Shown here piece by piece: positions 8,195-16,572 of a DNA stretch of 64,000 nt. The position numbers and the translations under genes are program-made. The stretch lies in contig DASZIO010000053.1 in NCBI GenBank assembly GCA_035949055.1, forward strand, positions 186,001-250,000. Direction: 5' to 3'. Every line of letters starts with the position of its first letter. The first letter of the stretch is position 1. Under the pieces are notes generated by a model, which saw only the letters and a program-made list of their open reading frames with translations, did not search any database and was not told where the DNA came from. The stretch is from Bog-756 sp035949055. Lineage in GTDB: Bacteria > Actinomycetota > Acidimicrobiia > Acidimicrobiales > RAAP-2.

Positions 8195-9478
8195 ATGTTC
8201 GAATGGTCCGATGAGCAACTGATGGTACGGGACGCCGTCCGCCGCTTCATCGAGGCCGAGGTAGTGCCCAACATCGAGGCTCTCGAGCACGGGGACATGC
8301 CGCCCTACGACATCATCCGCAAGCTATATGCCACCTTCGGGATGGACCAGCTGGCCCGGGAGCGCTTCAAGAAGCAGGTGCAGCGCAAGGAAGCGGCTCG
8401 GGCCGGCGAGGCTCCTGGTCAGGACGCCGAGGAGAACGAGGTGGCCGAAGGGGCCGACGGGGCCGGGCCCACCAGGCGGGCGGGCGACGGCGGTGCGGCG
8501 GCCTTGACCCTCATCCCCATCATCGAGCTCTGCCACTACTGCCCGGGCATCGTGACAGCCATGGGCGTGAGTGTGGGGTTGGCCGGTGGCACCATCATGA
8601 AACAGGGCACACCGATGCAGATGGAGCGGTGGGGCCTCGACCTGCTCACCGGTGAGAAGGTCGGTGCGTGGGCCATTACCGAGCCCGACTCGGGCTCCGA
8701 TGCGCTGGGCGGGATGAAGTCCACCGCCCGCCGTGATGGCGACGAATACGTCCTGAACGGCAACAAGACCTTCATCACCAACGGCCCCTACGCCGACACC
8801 ATCGTCTTCTACGCCAAACTCGACGACGGGTCCGAGACCCCAATCCGCGACCGGCAGGTGCTGACCTTCGTGCTCGAGCGCGGTACGCCGGGGCTCGAGC
8901 AGTCCAAGCCGTTCCGCAAGATGGGCCTGCACTCGTCGCCGACGGGCGAGCTCTTCCTCTCCGACGTGCGGGTCGGAGGGGACAACCTCCTCGGCGAAGG
9001 AGAAGCGGGCGGGGCGAGCTCCGGCCGTGACTCGGCCAAGGGCAACTTCGTGACCGAGCGGGCCGGCCTCGCCGCCATGTCGCTCGGCGTCATCGAGGAG
9101 TGTCTCAAGCTCTCGGTGGAGTACGCCAACAATCGCACGCTCTGGGAGCAACCCATCGGCGAACGCCAGCTCATCCAGCTCAAGCTGGCCAACATGGAGG
9201 TCGCCCGCCTCAACGTGCAGAACCTGGTCTTCCGGCACATCGAGCTCTCCGCGGCCGGCAAGTCCCTCACGTTGGCCGAGGCCTCGGCCATGAAGCTCTA
9301 TGCGGCCCGGGCCGCCACCGAGGTGGCCATGGAAGCGGTGCAGCTCTTCGGCGGGAACGGCTACATGGCCGAGTTCCGGGTGGAGCAGCTGGCCCGTGAC
9401 GCCAAGGTCTTCCAGATCTACGCCGGCACGGACGAGATCCAAGTCACCCATATCGCCAAGGACCTGCTGCGGCGCTGA
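8195..9478 (+). CDS. Acyl-CoA dehydrogenase
   Basis: 427-residue FAD-dependent enzyme catalysing alpha,beta-dehydrogenation of an acyl-CoA. It shows the ACAD layout: N-terminal helical domain (FEWSDEQLMVRDAVRRFIEAEV), middle beta domain with AWAITEPDSGSDALGGM and NGNKTFITNGPYAD, and C-terminal helical domain with QLFGGNGYMAEFRVEQLARDAKVFQIYAGTDEIQ, the Glu of which sits where the catalytic base is in many ACADs. Residues ~60-105 form an unusual Glu/Ala/Gly-rich insertion in the N-terminal domain. A TAGCCT hexamer (8144-8149) and a purine-rich AGGGGG before the ATG suggest a leadered transcript. The substrate is unknown. Confidence 0.92.
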   Translation: MFEWSDEQLMVRDAVRRFIEAEVVPNIEALEHGDMPPYDIIRKLYATFGMDQLARERFKKQVQRKEAARAGEAPGQDAEENEVAEGADGAGPTRRAGDGGAAALTLIPIIELCHYCPGIVTAMGVSVGLAGGTIMKQGTPMQMERWGLDLLTGEKVGAWAITEPDSGSDALGGMKSTARRDGDEYVLNGNKTFITNGPYADTIVFYAKLDDGSETPIRDRQVLTFVLERGTPGLEQSKPFRKMGLHSSPTGELFLSDVRVGGDNLLGEGEAGGASSGRDSAKGNFVTERAGLAAMSLGVIEECLKLSVEYANNRTLWEQPIGERQLIQLKLANMEVARLNVQNLVFRHIELSAAGKSLTLAEASAMKLYAARAATEVAMEAVQLFGGNGYMAEFRVEQLARDAKVFQIYAGTDEIQVTHIAKDLLRR

Positions 9479-9531
9479 TGTTGGCCCGCCCCGGAGCGGC
9501 TCGCTCGAGCCGCAATCCGGATCGGCGCCGG

Positions 9532-9537
9532 TAGGGT
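9532..9537 (+). promoter_or_regulatory. Leaderless -10 of the patatin-like gene
   Basis: TAGGGT followed by 6 nt and the ATG at 9544; no ribosome-binding site is visible. Confidence 0.65.
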
Positions 9538-9543
9538 CGGCTC

Positions 9544-10512
9544 ATGGCCACCCGTATCCCGTCCCGGCGGCATGCCCCATCGACTCCCGACGTCGCCCTC
9601 CCTCGGAGCTTCGAGGCCGGCTACGGCCAGAACGTCGACCTGGGCCTCTGCCTGGGCGGCGGTGGGCTGTTCTTCGTGGCCTGGCAGGTGAGCTACCTGC
9701 AGACACTGGCGACCCGCGGTATCCACTTCGATTCGGCGGACCGGGTGGTGGGAACGTCCGCCGGCTCGATGGTGGCCTCGGCCCTGACCGCCGGCCGACT
9801 CAACCGGCTGCACACCGAGATCTCACTGCTGGCCCGAGTACCCGCCCTCGTGTCGGCGCTGGCCCCGGCCTCGGAGCTCAGCCCGAGCCAGCAGCGGGCC
9901 CTCGACCTCTTCCTCAAGGCCGCCGACGGCGAGCCGACCACCGTCCAGGAGATCGGCTATGCCGCGTTGGCCGCCTCGACGCCTTCTCCGGCGGCGATGC
10001 GCCGCAACATCTCCCTCGTCCTCGGTCGGACGGCGTGGACGTCCGACGCTCTGCGGATCACCTGTGTGGACGCCTACACCGCTGAGCGGTGCGTGGTGAC
10101 CCGTGACAGCCGCGTCACCATCCCGCGCGCCGTGGCGGCCAGCAGCGCGGTCCCGGGCATCTTCCCCCCGCAGCCCGTCGGGGACCGCCGTTGCATGGAC
10201 GGCGGCGTGATCGGGACCGGGACCCACCTCGACCTGCTGGCCGGAGCCAATCGGGTGCTCATCCTGGCCCTGACCGACGGCAGCGACATGAACGAGGGGA
10301 TGATGACCATCGGGCCCGGCGGCGGGGCCCAAGAACTCGTCGACCTCGAGGCGAGCGGGACCACGGTGTTGCTCCGCACACCCGCCGAGGTGGACATGCT
10401 GGAGCTCATGGAACCGGCCGCCGTGCCGAGGGCGTTGGCGATGGGTGCCCGCCAGGCGTCTGCCGACCTCGGAGAGCTCTCCGCCTTCTGGGACCGAGTC
10501 TCGACGGCTTGA
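9544..10512 (+). CDS. Patatin-like phospholipase
   Basis: 322-residue protein with the patatin serine hydrolase layout. The oxyanion loop is LCLGGGG, the nucleophile elbow is VGTSAGS (GxSxG), and the catalytic dyad Asp lies in MDGGVIGTGTHLDLL (DGG). It would hydrolyse acyl esters, probably phospholipid or neutral lipid; the true substrate cannot be read from sequence. No signal peptide or membrane segment is evident, so a cytoplasmic or peripheral enzyme is likely. It lies downstream of and parallel to the acyl-CoA dehydrogenase but has its own leaderless promoter signature, and it ends tail-to-tail with plsX 97 bp away. Confidence 0.9.
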   Translation: MATRIPSRRHAPSTPDVALPRSFEAGYGQNVDLGLCLGGGGLFFVAWQVSYLQTLATRGIHFDSADRVVGTSAGSMVASALTAGRLNRLHTEISLLARVPALVSALAPASELSPSQQRALDLFLKAADGEPTTVQEIGYAALAASTPSPAAMRRNISLVLGRTAWTSDALRITCVDAYTAERCVVTRDSRVTIPRAVAASSAVPGIFPPQPVGDRRCMDGGVIGTGTHLDLLAGANRVLILALTDGSDMNEGMMTIGPGGGAQELVDLEASGTTVLLRTPAEVDMLELMEPAAVPRALAMGARQASADLGELSAFWDRVSTA

Positions 10513-10609
10513 ATCCAGCCGGTTTGAGTCCGAGAGGCTGAAACCCGGCCCGTCGCGCCGGCCCGACCGCACAGGGATGCCCTCGGCCCTTAGAGGCCGG
10601 GCGGAGGGC

Positions 10610-11650
10610 TCAGTCCTGAGTGTCGGCTCCGGTGATCGAATCGGCCAAGGCCTCGACCAGGCCGGCGACGGCCAGGTCATGGGCCACGGTGATGGCGTTC
10701 ACGACGGCCACCGCCGAGGAAGATCCGTGACTGATGACGCACACGCCGTCCACGCCGAGCAGCATGGCCCCGCCGATGTTGTCGGGATCGAGCTTGGCCG
10801 CCAGCGGGAGGAGATGCGGGTAGAAGGCCTCGGCTGCGTCGTGCAGCTCGGGTCGGCCGAGGATGCCCCCGAGGGCCCCGATGAGGAACCGGAGCGTCCC
10901 CTCCATGGTCTTGAGGGCCACGTTGCCGGTGAAGCCGTCGGTGACGACGACGTCGGTCGATTTGTCGAAGAAGTCCCGGCCCTCGACGTTACCGACGAAG
11001 TCGAACTCGGCCCCCGCGGCGCTCTCGACCAACAGGGCATTGGACTCCTTCACCAGCGGGGACCCCTTCGACTTCTCCTCCCCGATGGAGAGCAGGCCGA
11101 CCCTCGGCCGCTCCACTCCGTAGCGCTTGCGGGCGAAGGCCGCACCCATCTGGGCGAACTGCAGGAGCATCGGAGCAGTGCACTCGGCGTTGGCCCCGGC
11201 ATCGAGCAAGACCGTCGGCCAGGATCGTTCGAGGTTGGGGACGGGGGTGGCGATGGCCGGTCGTATGACCCGGGGGAGCCTCCCCATCCGCAACAGGGCG
11301 GATGCCATGGTGGCCCCGGTGTTGCCCGCCGACACCATGGCCATGGCCCGTCCGTCGCGCACCGCCTCGGCCGCCCGGACCAGCGAGGAGTCCTTCTTGC
11401 GGCGAACTCCTTGGCCGGGGTCCTCGTCCATCCCGATGACCTCGCTGGCCGCGATGCAGGGCAGGTCGCCCGTGTCGCCCATGTCCCCCGGCCGGCCCAC
11501 CAGGGTCACCGCGATGCCGGACTCCTCGACCGCCTCGCGGGCTCCGGCGACGATCTCCCCGGGGGCCCGATCGCCACCCATGGCGTCCACCGCCACCGGC
11601 AGTGCGGCGAAGGTCGCACCGGTCGGCCGGGTGCTGGTCCGCCGCGTCAT
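10610..11650 (-). CDS. plsX: Phosphate acyltransferase PlsX
   Basis: 346-residue enzyme converting acyl-ACP and phosphate to acyl-phosphate, the donor for PlsY in phosphatidic acid synthesis. The signature VAVDAMGGDRAPGEIVAGA is at residues 18-36; VSAGNTGATMASALL and VVTDGFTGNVALKTMEG are the other conserved blocks. It is the last gene of the rsmD-coaD-sepIVA-yceD-rpmF-plsX cluster, 7 bp downstream of rpmF, matching the widespread yceD-rpmF-plsX order. Confidence 0.96.
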   Translation of the reverse strand: MTRRTSTRPTGATFAALPVAVDAMGGDRAPGEIVAGAREAVEESGIAVTLVGRPGDMGDTGDLPCIAASEVIGMDEDPGQGVRRKKDSSLVRAAEAVRDGRAMAMVSAGNTGATMASALLRMGRLPRVIRPAIATPVPNLERSWPTVLLDAGANAECTAPMLLQFAQMGAAFARKRYGVERPRVGLLSIGEEKSKGSPLVKESNALLVESAAGAEFDFVGNVEGRDFFDKSTDVVVTDGFTGNVALKTMEGTLRFLIGALGGILGRPELHDAAEAFYPHLLPLAAKLDPDNIGGAMLLGVDGVCVISHGSSSAVAVVNAITVAHDLAVAGLVEALADSITGADTQD

Positions 11651-11657
11651 CAGTGGA

Positions 11658-11837
11658 CTAGTCGACTTCGAGCGCCTGACGGCCCTTGTACCAACCGCAG
11701 TTCGAGCACACGACGTGGGGGAGCTTGGCGTTGCTGCATTGCGGGCACACCGAGCGTGCCGGTGCCTTCAGCACCCAATTGGAAGCGCGGCGACTACGGC
11801 TCTTCGCCTTGGAGGTCTTCTTCTTGGGGACGGCCAT
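11658..11837 (-). CDS. rpmF: 50S ribosomal protein L32
   Basis: 59-residue protein starting MAVPKKKTSKAKSRSRRASN. It contains CPQC and CSNC pairs separated by 10 residues, the zinc ribbon of the C+ form of L32. It lies between yceD (12-bp gap) and plsX (7-bp gap). Confidence 0.96.
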   Translation of the reverse strand: MAVPKKKTSKAKSRSRRASNWVLKAPARSVCPQCSNAKLPHVVCSNCGWYKGRQALEVD

Positions 11838-11849
11838 AGGCCTTGCATG

Positions 11850-12434
11850 CTAGGCCAATCCGCCGGCACCGGGTTCGCGCAGGGCGTCGAGCACCGACCA
11901 ACGCGGATCGCCGACCGGAGCACAGTCGCAACTCATGAGGTTCCAGTTGGCACCGCACTGCGGGCAGAGACCCCGGCAGTCCGGTGAGCACAGCGGAGCG
12001 AGGGGTAGCTCGAGCAGCACGGCATCCCTCGCCATCGGCTCGAGGTCCACATCGTCCCCGCTCATTGGGTACGCGTCCTCGTCCTCGTCGGTGCCACCTT
12101 CGGGCGTGAAGCGCTCGCGCACCGTGACGGTGGCCTCCGAGGTGACCGGTCCCCCACAGCGCCGGCACTCCCCGACCCAGGGCGCGCTGACCGTCCCCTG
12201 AGCGGCGATCCCACCCGGGTAGGACGAAAGGGTGAGGTCGACCACCACCGGCTCACCCTCTGTCACCGAGACGCTGATCGCCGCCAACCCCTCGATCAGG
12301 CCGCGGCATACCTCGTGGCGGGACGCTCCGACCGTCCGGCGCAGCGCCGCCACCGGTACGACAAACGGACGGGACCGTGACGGGTTGCCGGCCGGGTCAG
12401 TCGAGGTCCTGGTCGAAGAAGCCTTCTGGCTCAT
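11850..12434 (-). CDS. yceD: YceD/DUF177 family protein
   Basis: 194-residue protein of the family encoded upstream of rpmF and linked to 23S rRNA accumulation. Features: WVGECRRCGGPVTSEATVTVRERF with a CxxC pair, an acidic DEDEDAYPMSGDDVDLEPMARDAVLLELPL segment, and a C-terminal Cys cluster (CSPDCRGLCPQCGANWN...CDC). The four to six clustered Cys suggest metal binding in this version. The ATG at 12434 lies inside the 3' end of the upstream coiled-coil gene (38-bp overlap); no better in-frame start was found, but the first ~20 residues are low complexity and a shorter protein is possible. Confidence 0.88.
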   Translation of the reverse strand: MSQKASSTRTSTDPAGNPSRSRPFVVPVAALRRTVGASRHEVCRGLIEGLAAISVSVTEGEPVVVDLTLSSYPGGIAAQGTVSAPWVGECRRCGGPVTSEATVTVRERFTPEGGTDEDEDAYPMSGDDVDLEPMARDAVLLELPLAPLCSPDCRGLCPQCGANWNLMSCDCAPVGDPRWSVLDALREPGAGGLA

Positions 12435-13005
12435 CGGCGTTCGGGCCTCCTTCGAGCTGGGTCGGCGCCAGGCTGGTGCTGCCCTGGTCGCCGATCTCGA
12501 CCTTCGGCACCGGGGTCACCTGCAGCTTCTGGCGTCCGGCCTGCACGGTCCTCAGGGTCCGGTCGAGCACGATCTCGAAGCTGGCCAGCTTCTGATCGGC
12601 GTAGTCCTCGGCCTCGTGACGGAGCCGGCGGGCCTCCTCGTTGGCGTCGTCCAGGATGCGCTGCGCCACGTGGTTGGCCTGCCGGACGACCTCGGTGCGC
12701 TGAACCATGCGCTCGGCCTGAACGCGCACCTCTTCGAGGAGCTCATCGGCCTCACGCTGCTTTTCGGCCAGGAACTCGTCGCGCTCTTTCAGCAGCCAGC
12801 GTGCCTCGCGAAGCTCGTCCGGCATGTGGTCCAGTGCCGCCTGGAGCAGCTCGGCCAGCTCCTCCCTCGAGACCAGTACCGAGGCCGACAGCGGCATCGC
12901 CTTGGCCGTTTGCACGACGTCGAGAGCCGCCCTGATCAGGGCCTCGGCGTCGTGCTCCTCGACGGCGGCCCGTTGCTGCTCGAGGTCCTCGAACAGGTCA
13001 CTCAT
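12397..13005 (-). CDS. SepIVA/DivIVA-like coiled-coil cell-division protein
   Basis: 202-residue highly charged protein with a long alpha-helical coiled coil from about residue 65 to 165 (DELREARWLLKERDEFLAEK and onward, rich in Glu, Arg, Ala). There is no membrane segment. Its position, between coaD and yceD-rpmF, and its sequence style match the mycobacterial SepIVA (Rv2927c) family, a DivIVA-domain septation factor; the name rests on context plus composition rather than a unique motif. It overlaps coaD by 8 bp and yceD by 38 bp, so it is translationally coupled at both ends. An ATP-synthase-b-like annotation would be an artefact of coiled-coil composition. Confidence 0.75.
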   Translation of the reverse strand: MSDLFEDLEQQRAAVEEHDAEALIRAALDVVQTAKAMPLSASVLVSREELAELLQAALDHMPDELREARWLLKERDEFLAEKQREADELLEEVRVQAERMVQRTEVVRQANHVAQRILDDANEEARRLRHEAEDYADQKLASFEIVLDRTLRTVQAGRQKLQVTPVPKVEIGDQGSTSLAPTQLEGGPNADEPEGFFDQDLD

Positions 13006-13480
13006 CCGCGAATTTCTCCTTCAGCCGGAGGGCGACCACCTCAGGCACGAAGGCGGTCACGTCGCCGCCGAATCGGGCGACCTCACGCAGCAGCCGAGAG
13101 GCGATGAAGGAATGGGCCGAGCTGGTCGGGATGAACAGTGTCTCCACTCCGGACAACTGCTTGTTCATCTGTGCCATCTGGAGCTCGTTCTCGAAGTCCG
13201 ACACCGCCCGCAGACCCTTCACGATGGCGCTCGCGCCGACCTCCTGGGCCACATTGACCACCAAGGTGGCCACCGAGACGATGCGCACGTTGACCAGGTG
13301 GGAGAGGGACTCCTCCAGCATCTCCTGGCGCTCCCCGAGGTCGAACAGGGCCTCGGTCTTCTGCGGGTTGCGCAGCGTGGCCACCACCACCTCGTCGAAG
13401 AGGCGCGCGGCACGCTCGATGACCTCGAGGTGCCCGTTGTGGACCGGATCGAACGAACCCGGGATGAGCGCAATCCTCAC
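12998..13480 (-). CDS. coaD: Phosphopantetheine adenylyltransferase
   Basis: 160-residue enzyme making dephospho-CoA from 4'-phosphopantetheine and ATP. The nucleotidyltransferase motif GSFDPVHNGHLEV is at residues 8-20; KGLRAVSDFENELQMAQMN and the C-terminal TSSAHSFIASRLLREVA (counterpart of the ISSTxVR region) are present. The GTG start overlaps the rsmD stop by 4 bp, the usual rsmD-coaD coupling. Confidence 0.96.
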   Translation of the reverse strand: MRIALIPGSFDPVHNGHLEVIERAARLFDEVVVATLRNPQKTEALFDLGERQEMLEESLSHLVNVRIVSVATLVVNVAQEVGASAIVKGLRAVSDFENELQMAQMNKQLSGVETLFIPTSSAHSFIASRLLREVARFGGDVTAFVPEVVALRLKEKFADE

Positions 13481-14106
13481 GAGACACCTCTCTCAGTGAC
13501 CAGCTCCGACGAGGCCTGTCGTACCGGTTCCGGCGAGGTCTGCCCCACCGGTTCCGGTCTGGCGACGATGACCGGTTCCGGCCTGGCCACGGTCACGATC
13601 GTACCCCCATACCGCTTGGACTTTACGATCCCCCATCCGGGTACCGAAGGGATCGGCGCACCGGATTCGAGGACGGCCAGGTCGGCCGGCAGCCGGGCCA
13701 ACAGGGTGCTCCAGTCCTCGTAGTCATAGGGCGGATCACACAGCGCCAGGTCATAGCGAGATGCGGTGGTGGCCATCCACGCGCTGGCTTCGGCTCGGAT
13801 CAGCGTGGCATCGCCATTCCCCTCGGCATCAGGGATGCCCACACCGACCAGGTTCGCTCGGACCGCATCGATCGCGCTCGCCGCGCGGTCGACGAACGTG
13901 ACGGAGGCTGCGCCCCTCGACAACGCCTCGATACCCATCGCCCCCGATCCGGCGAACAGGTCGAGCACCTGCATCCCCTCGACGCCGCCCAAGCTGTAGA
14001 GGATGTCGAACACCGCCTCGCGGACCCGATCCAAGGTCGGTCGTACGGCGGGCCCCACCGGTGCAGTCAGTCGCCGTCCGCGCAGCTCGCCAGCGATCAC
14101 ACGCAC
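13477..14106 (-). CDS. rsmD: 16S rRNA (guanine966-N2)-methyltransferase RsmD
   Basis: 209-residue class I SAM methyltransferase modifying 16S rRNA. MRVIAGELRGRRL opens the protein; the SAM-binding loop is LDLFAGSGAMGIEALSRGA and the catalytic motif is CDPPYDYEDW. The core ends near residue 173; the last ~36 residues are an unusual tail of four 8-residue repeats (consensus ARPEPVxx). Start GTG at 14106, supported by TAGGCT 6 nt upstream (leaderless). It heads the operon with coaD, the SepIVA-like gene, yceD, rpmF and plsX. Confidence 0.94.
   Translation of the reverse strand: MRVIAGELRGRRLTAPVGPAVRPTLDRVREAVFDILYSLGGVEGMQVLDLFAGSGAMGIEALSRGAASVTFVDRAASAIDAVRANLVGVGIPDAEGNGDATLIRAEASAWMATTASRYDLALCDPPYDYEDWSTLLARLPADLAVLESGAPIPSVPGWGIVKSKRYGGTIVTVARPEPVIVARPEPVGQTSPEPVRQASSELVTERGVS
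13492..13587. repeat. 24-bp in-frame tandem repeat, four copies, in the rsmD tail
   Basis: Four degenerate 24-bp units encode ARPEPVIV, ARPEPVGQ, TSPEPVRQ and ASSELVTE at the RsmD C-terminus, finishing five codons before the stop. Confidence 0.8.
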
Positions 14107-14112
14107 CGTTGC

Positions 14113-14118
14113 AGCCTA
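14113..14118 (-). promoter_or_regulatory. Leaderless -10 of rsmD
   Basis: TAGGCT on the minus strand, 6 nt before the GTG start at 14106. Confidence 0.65.
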
Positions 14119-14159
14119 CCGGGCACGTTCTCGGCCCACGGTTCGGGCCGTGAACCCTA

Positions 14160-14194
14160 GGCATCAGCTTTTGAGCCATGGCATCAGCTCTTGA
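14160..14194. repeat. 15-bp direct repeat, 20-bp period, duplicating the end of recG
   Basis: GGCATCAGCTTTTGA (14160-14174) and GGCATCAGCTCTTGA (14180-14194). The second copy contains the recG stop codon, so the last recG codons are duplicated just beyond the gene. Confidence 0.8.
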
Positions 14195-16499
14195 AGAGGA
14201 ACTCGGCCTCGGTCTCGTCGATGAAGAGGCGCAGCTCGTCAGCCAACAACTCATGCTGCACCAGGCCCGGATCGCCGGCGACCATCTGTTCGGCAACCTC
14301 CCGGGCCATCACCACCAGGTCCCGATCTGAGACCAGCTTGGCCAACCGGAGATCGCTTCTGCCCTTCTGGCGGGAGCCGAGGATGGTGCCCTCGCCCCGC
14401 AGCTCGAGATCCACCTCGGCCAGCGCGAAGCCGTCGACGCTGCCCTCCAGGGCTGAGAGCCGGGCGGCCGCTTCGGGCGCGTCGTTGCTCGACAGCAGAT
14501 AGCACCAGGCCCGGTCGCGCCCCCGCCCGACCCGCCCCCGCAGCTGGTGGAGCTGCGCGATGCCGAACCGGTCGGCGTCCTCGATGACCATGACCGTGGC
14601 CTCGGGGACGTCAACGCCGACCTCGATGACGGTCGTGGCTACCAGGACGTCGACCCCGCCTCTCCGGAACTCGGCCATGGACCGCTCCTTCTCAGCCGAG
14701 GACAATTGGCCGTGGAGGATGCCGATCCGGAGCCCCGCCAGCTCGGCGCCGGCCAACCGTTCGGCCTCGGCGACCACCGAAGTGGCCTCGACCCGCTCCG
14801 ATCCCTCGACCAGGGGGCAGACCACGAAGGCCCGCCGTCCCGCCTCGGCTTCGGATCGCACCCGCTTCCAGGCCGCATCCACCTGCCGCGGTGTACGCGC
14901 CCATTGTGTGGTCACCGGGAGCCGCCCCGGTGGGAGCTCGTCGATGATGGTCATGTCGAGGTCCCCGAAGACAACCATGGCCGCGGTCCGGGGAATGGGC
15001 GTGGCTGTCATGACCAGGAGGTCGGGGTCCTGCCCGCGGCCATCGGCGCCCCGGCCCTTCTCCCGCAGCGCGGCCCGTTGCTCCACCCCGAAGCGGTGTT
15101 GCTCGTCGATGACGGCTACGCCGAGCGACCGGAAGGTGACCTGATCGGTCAGCAGGGCGTGGGTCCCGATGAGGACGTCCACCGAGCCGTCGGCGAGTCC
15201 GCTCAGGATGGTCGCCCGTTCACCGGCGGTCGTCCTCGACGTGAGCAGCGCCACCCGAAGCGGTCGTTCGCCGGCGAGAGTGGCCGGATCGGGCACCGAC
15301 AGCCCGTCCACCAGGGACCGGACCGCGGTGCCGTGCTGCTCGGCGAGCACTTCGGTCGGCGCCATCAACGCGCCCTGATGGCCCCCCTCCACCGCGACCA
15401 GCAGCGCGGCCACGGCTACGACCGTCTTGCCCGATCCCACGTCGCCTTGCAAGAGCCGGTGCATGGGCAGGGGCCCGGCCAGATCCTCACCGATCACCGC
15501 CATGGCCTGGCGCTGGGCTCCGGTGAGCTCGAACCCCAGCCCGGCGATGAAGCGCTCGACCAGGGTGATCTGCCCGTCGCCACGGGCTGTCCGGTGGCGG
15601 ATCCCGCGAGCGTCCTCCTGCAACCGCTCCCGGCGCAGGACCAGGTCCAGCTGGAGCCGGAAGAGCTCGTCGAAGGCCAGGCGGCGGCGGGCGGGCTCGG
15701 CCTCGTCGAGCGACGCCGGCCGGTGGATCTGGTTGAAAGCCGCCGTCCGGTCGATGAGCCCGTTGCCCGTCCGGACCGGATCGGGCAGCGGATCGGCGAA
15801 CGTGCCGGCCCGGTCGAGGGATTCGGCGACGTACCGACTGATACGGGTCGAGGTGAGCTTGGCCCGCTCCGTGAGCGGATAGACGGGAAAGACGCGGCCG
15901 GCGCTCGGCACCGGTCCGTCGCCGATACCGTCGTCGGCGCCGGTGTCGCCCTCGCCGCTGTCGCCTTCACCGGTTCCGTCGCCCCCACCGGCTGGCTGCA
16001 AGACCTCGACCGTCGGACTGTTCAACTGCCGCGAGCCCCGGTAGGTGCCCACGGAGCCGAAGAACAGGGCCAGCGTGCCGACCGGCAGTTGCTTGGCCCT
16101 CCACACCTGGTTGAAGAAGACCACCTGGACGCAGCCGCTCGCGTCCGCCACCTCCAGTTCCACCCGGGCCGGAGACCGCCGCCGTCCCCGTCCGTAGCCC
16201 GAGCTCGGGCGACCGACCCGGGTCACGCGGCCGAGCACGGATGCCTTGTCCCCCGGGGTCAGGGAGGCGACGGGGACGAGTCGGGTGCCGTCGATGTACC
16301 GCCCTTGGCGCGGGTAGTGGGTGATCAGGTCGAGGACCGAGCCGATGCCGAGCTCGGCGAGCTCACGCTGTGCGGTGCTGCCCACCCCCCGGAGAACCGA
16401 CACGGGCAACTCGGCCAGCTGGCGGAGCCGTCGACCATTTTTGCTTTCCGGCCGCGGTGGCGCCGTCGGTGTGCGTTCGGCCGGGGCGGGATCGCTCAC
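14184..16499 (-). CDS. recG: ATP-dependent DNA helicase RecG
   Basis: 771-residue superfamily 2 helicase that remodels stalled forks and Holliday junctions. An N-terminal wedge/OB region (LPVSVLRGVGSTAQRELAELG and the DKASVLGRVTRV beta barrel) binds branched DNA; the motor has Walker A GDVGSGKTVVAVAAL, Walker B as DEQH (VIDEQHRFGVEQR), motif III TATPIPRT and motif VI QLHQLRGRVGRGRDRAWCYL. A Gly/Asp-rich insertion (GGGDGTGEGDSGEGDTGADDG) sits in the wedge region. It follows the DAK-domain gene by 73 bp on the same strand, an arrangement also seen in other Gram-positive bacteria. Confidence 0.96.
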   Translation of the reverse strand: MSDPAPAERTPTAPPRPESKNGRRLRQLAELPVSVLRGVGSTAQRELAELGIGSVLDLITHYPRQGRYIDGTRLVPVASLTPGDKASVLGRVTRVGRPSSGYGRGRRRSPARVELEVADASGCVQVVFFNQVWRAKQLPVGTLALFFGSVGTYRGSRQLNSPTVEVLQPAGGGDGTGEGDSGEGDTGADDGIGDGPVPSAGRVFPVYPLTERAKLTSTRISRYVAESLDRAGTFADPLPDPVRTGNGLIDRTAAFNQIHRPASLDEAEPARRRLAFDELFRLQLDLVLRRERLQEDARGIRHRTARGDGQITLVERFIAGLGFELTGAQRQAMAVIGEDLAGPLPMHRLLQGDVGSGKTVVAVAALLVAVEGGHQGALMAPTEVLAEQHGTAVRSLVDGLSVPDPATLAGERPLRVALLTSRTTAGERATILSGLADGSVDVLIGTHALLTDQVTFRSLGVAVIDEQHRFGVEQRAALREKGRGADGRGQDPDLLVMTATPIPRTAAMVVFGDLDMTIIDELPPGRLPVTTQWARTPRQVDAAWKRVRSEAEAGRRAFVVCPLVEGSERVEATSVVAEAERLAGAELAGLRIGILHGQLSSAEKERSMAEFRRGGVDVLVATTVIEVGVDVPEATVMVIEDADRFGIAQLHQLRGRVGRGRDRAWCYLLSSNDAPEAAARLSALEGSVDGFALAEVDLELRGEGTILGSRQKGRSDLRLAKLVSDRDLVVMAREVAEQMVAGDPGLVQHELLADELRLFIDETEAEFLFKS

Positions 16500-16572
16500 G
16501 CGACTGCCGGGCCCGCCGCCGCGGCCGTGGGGCCGGTACCACGGGACGCCCGGACGCTCTGTCGATGGAGGC

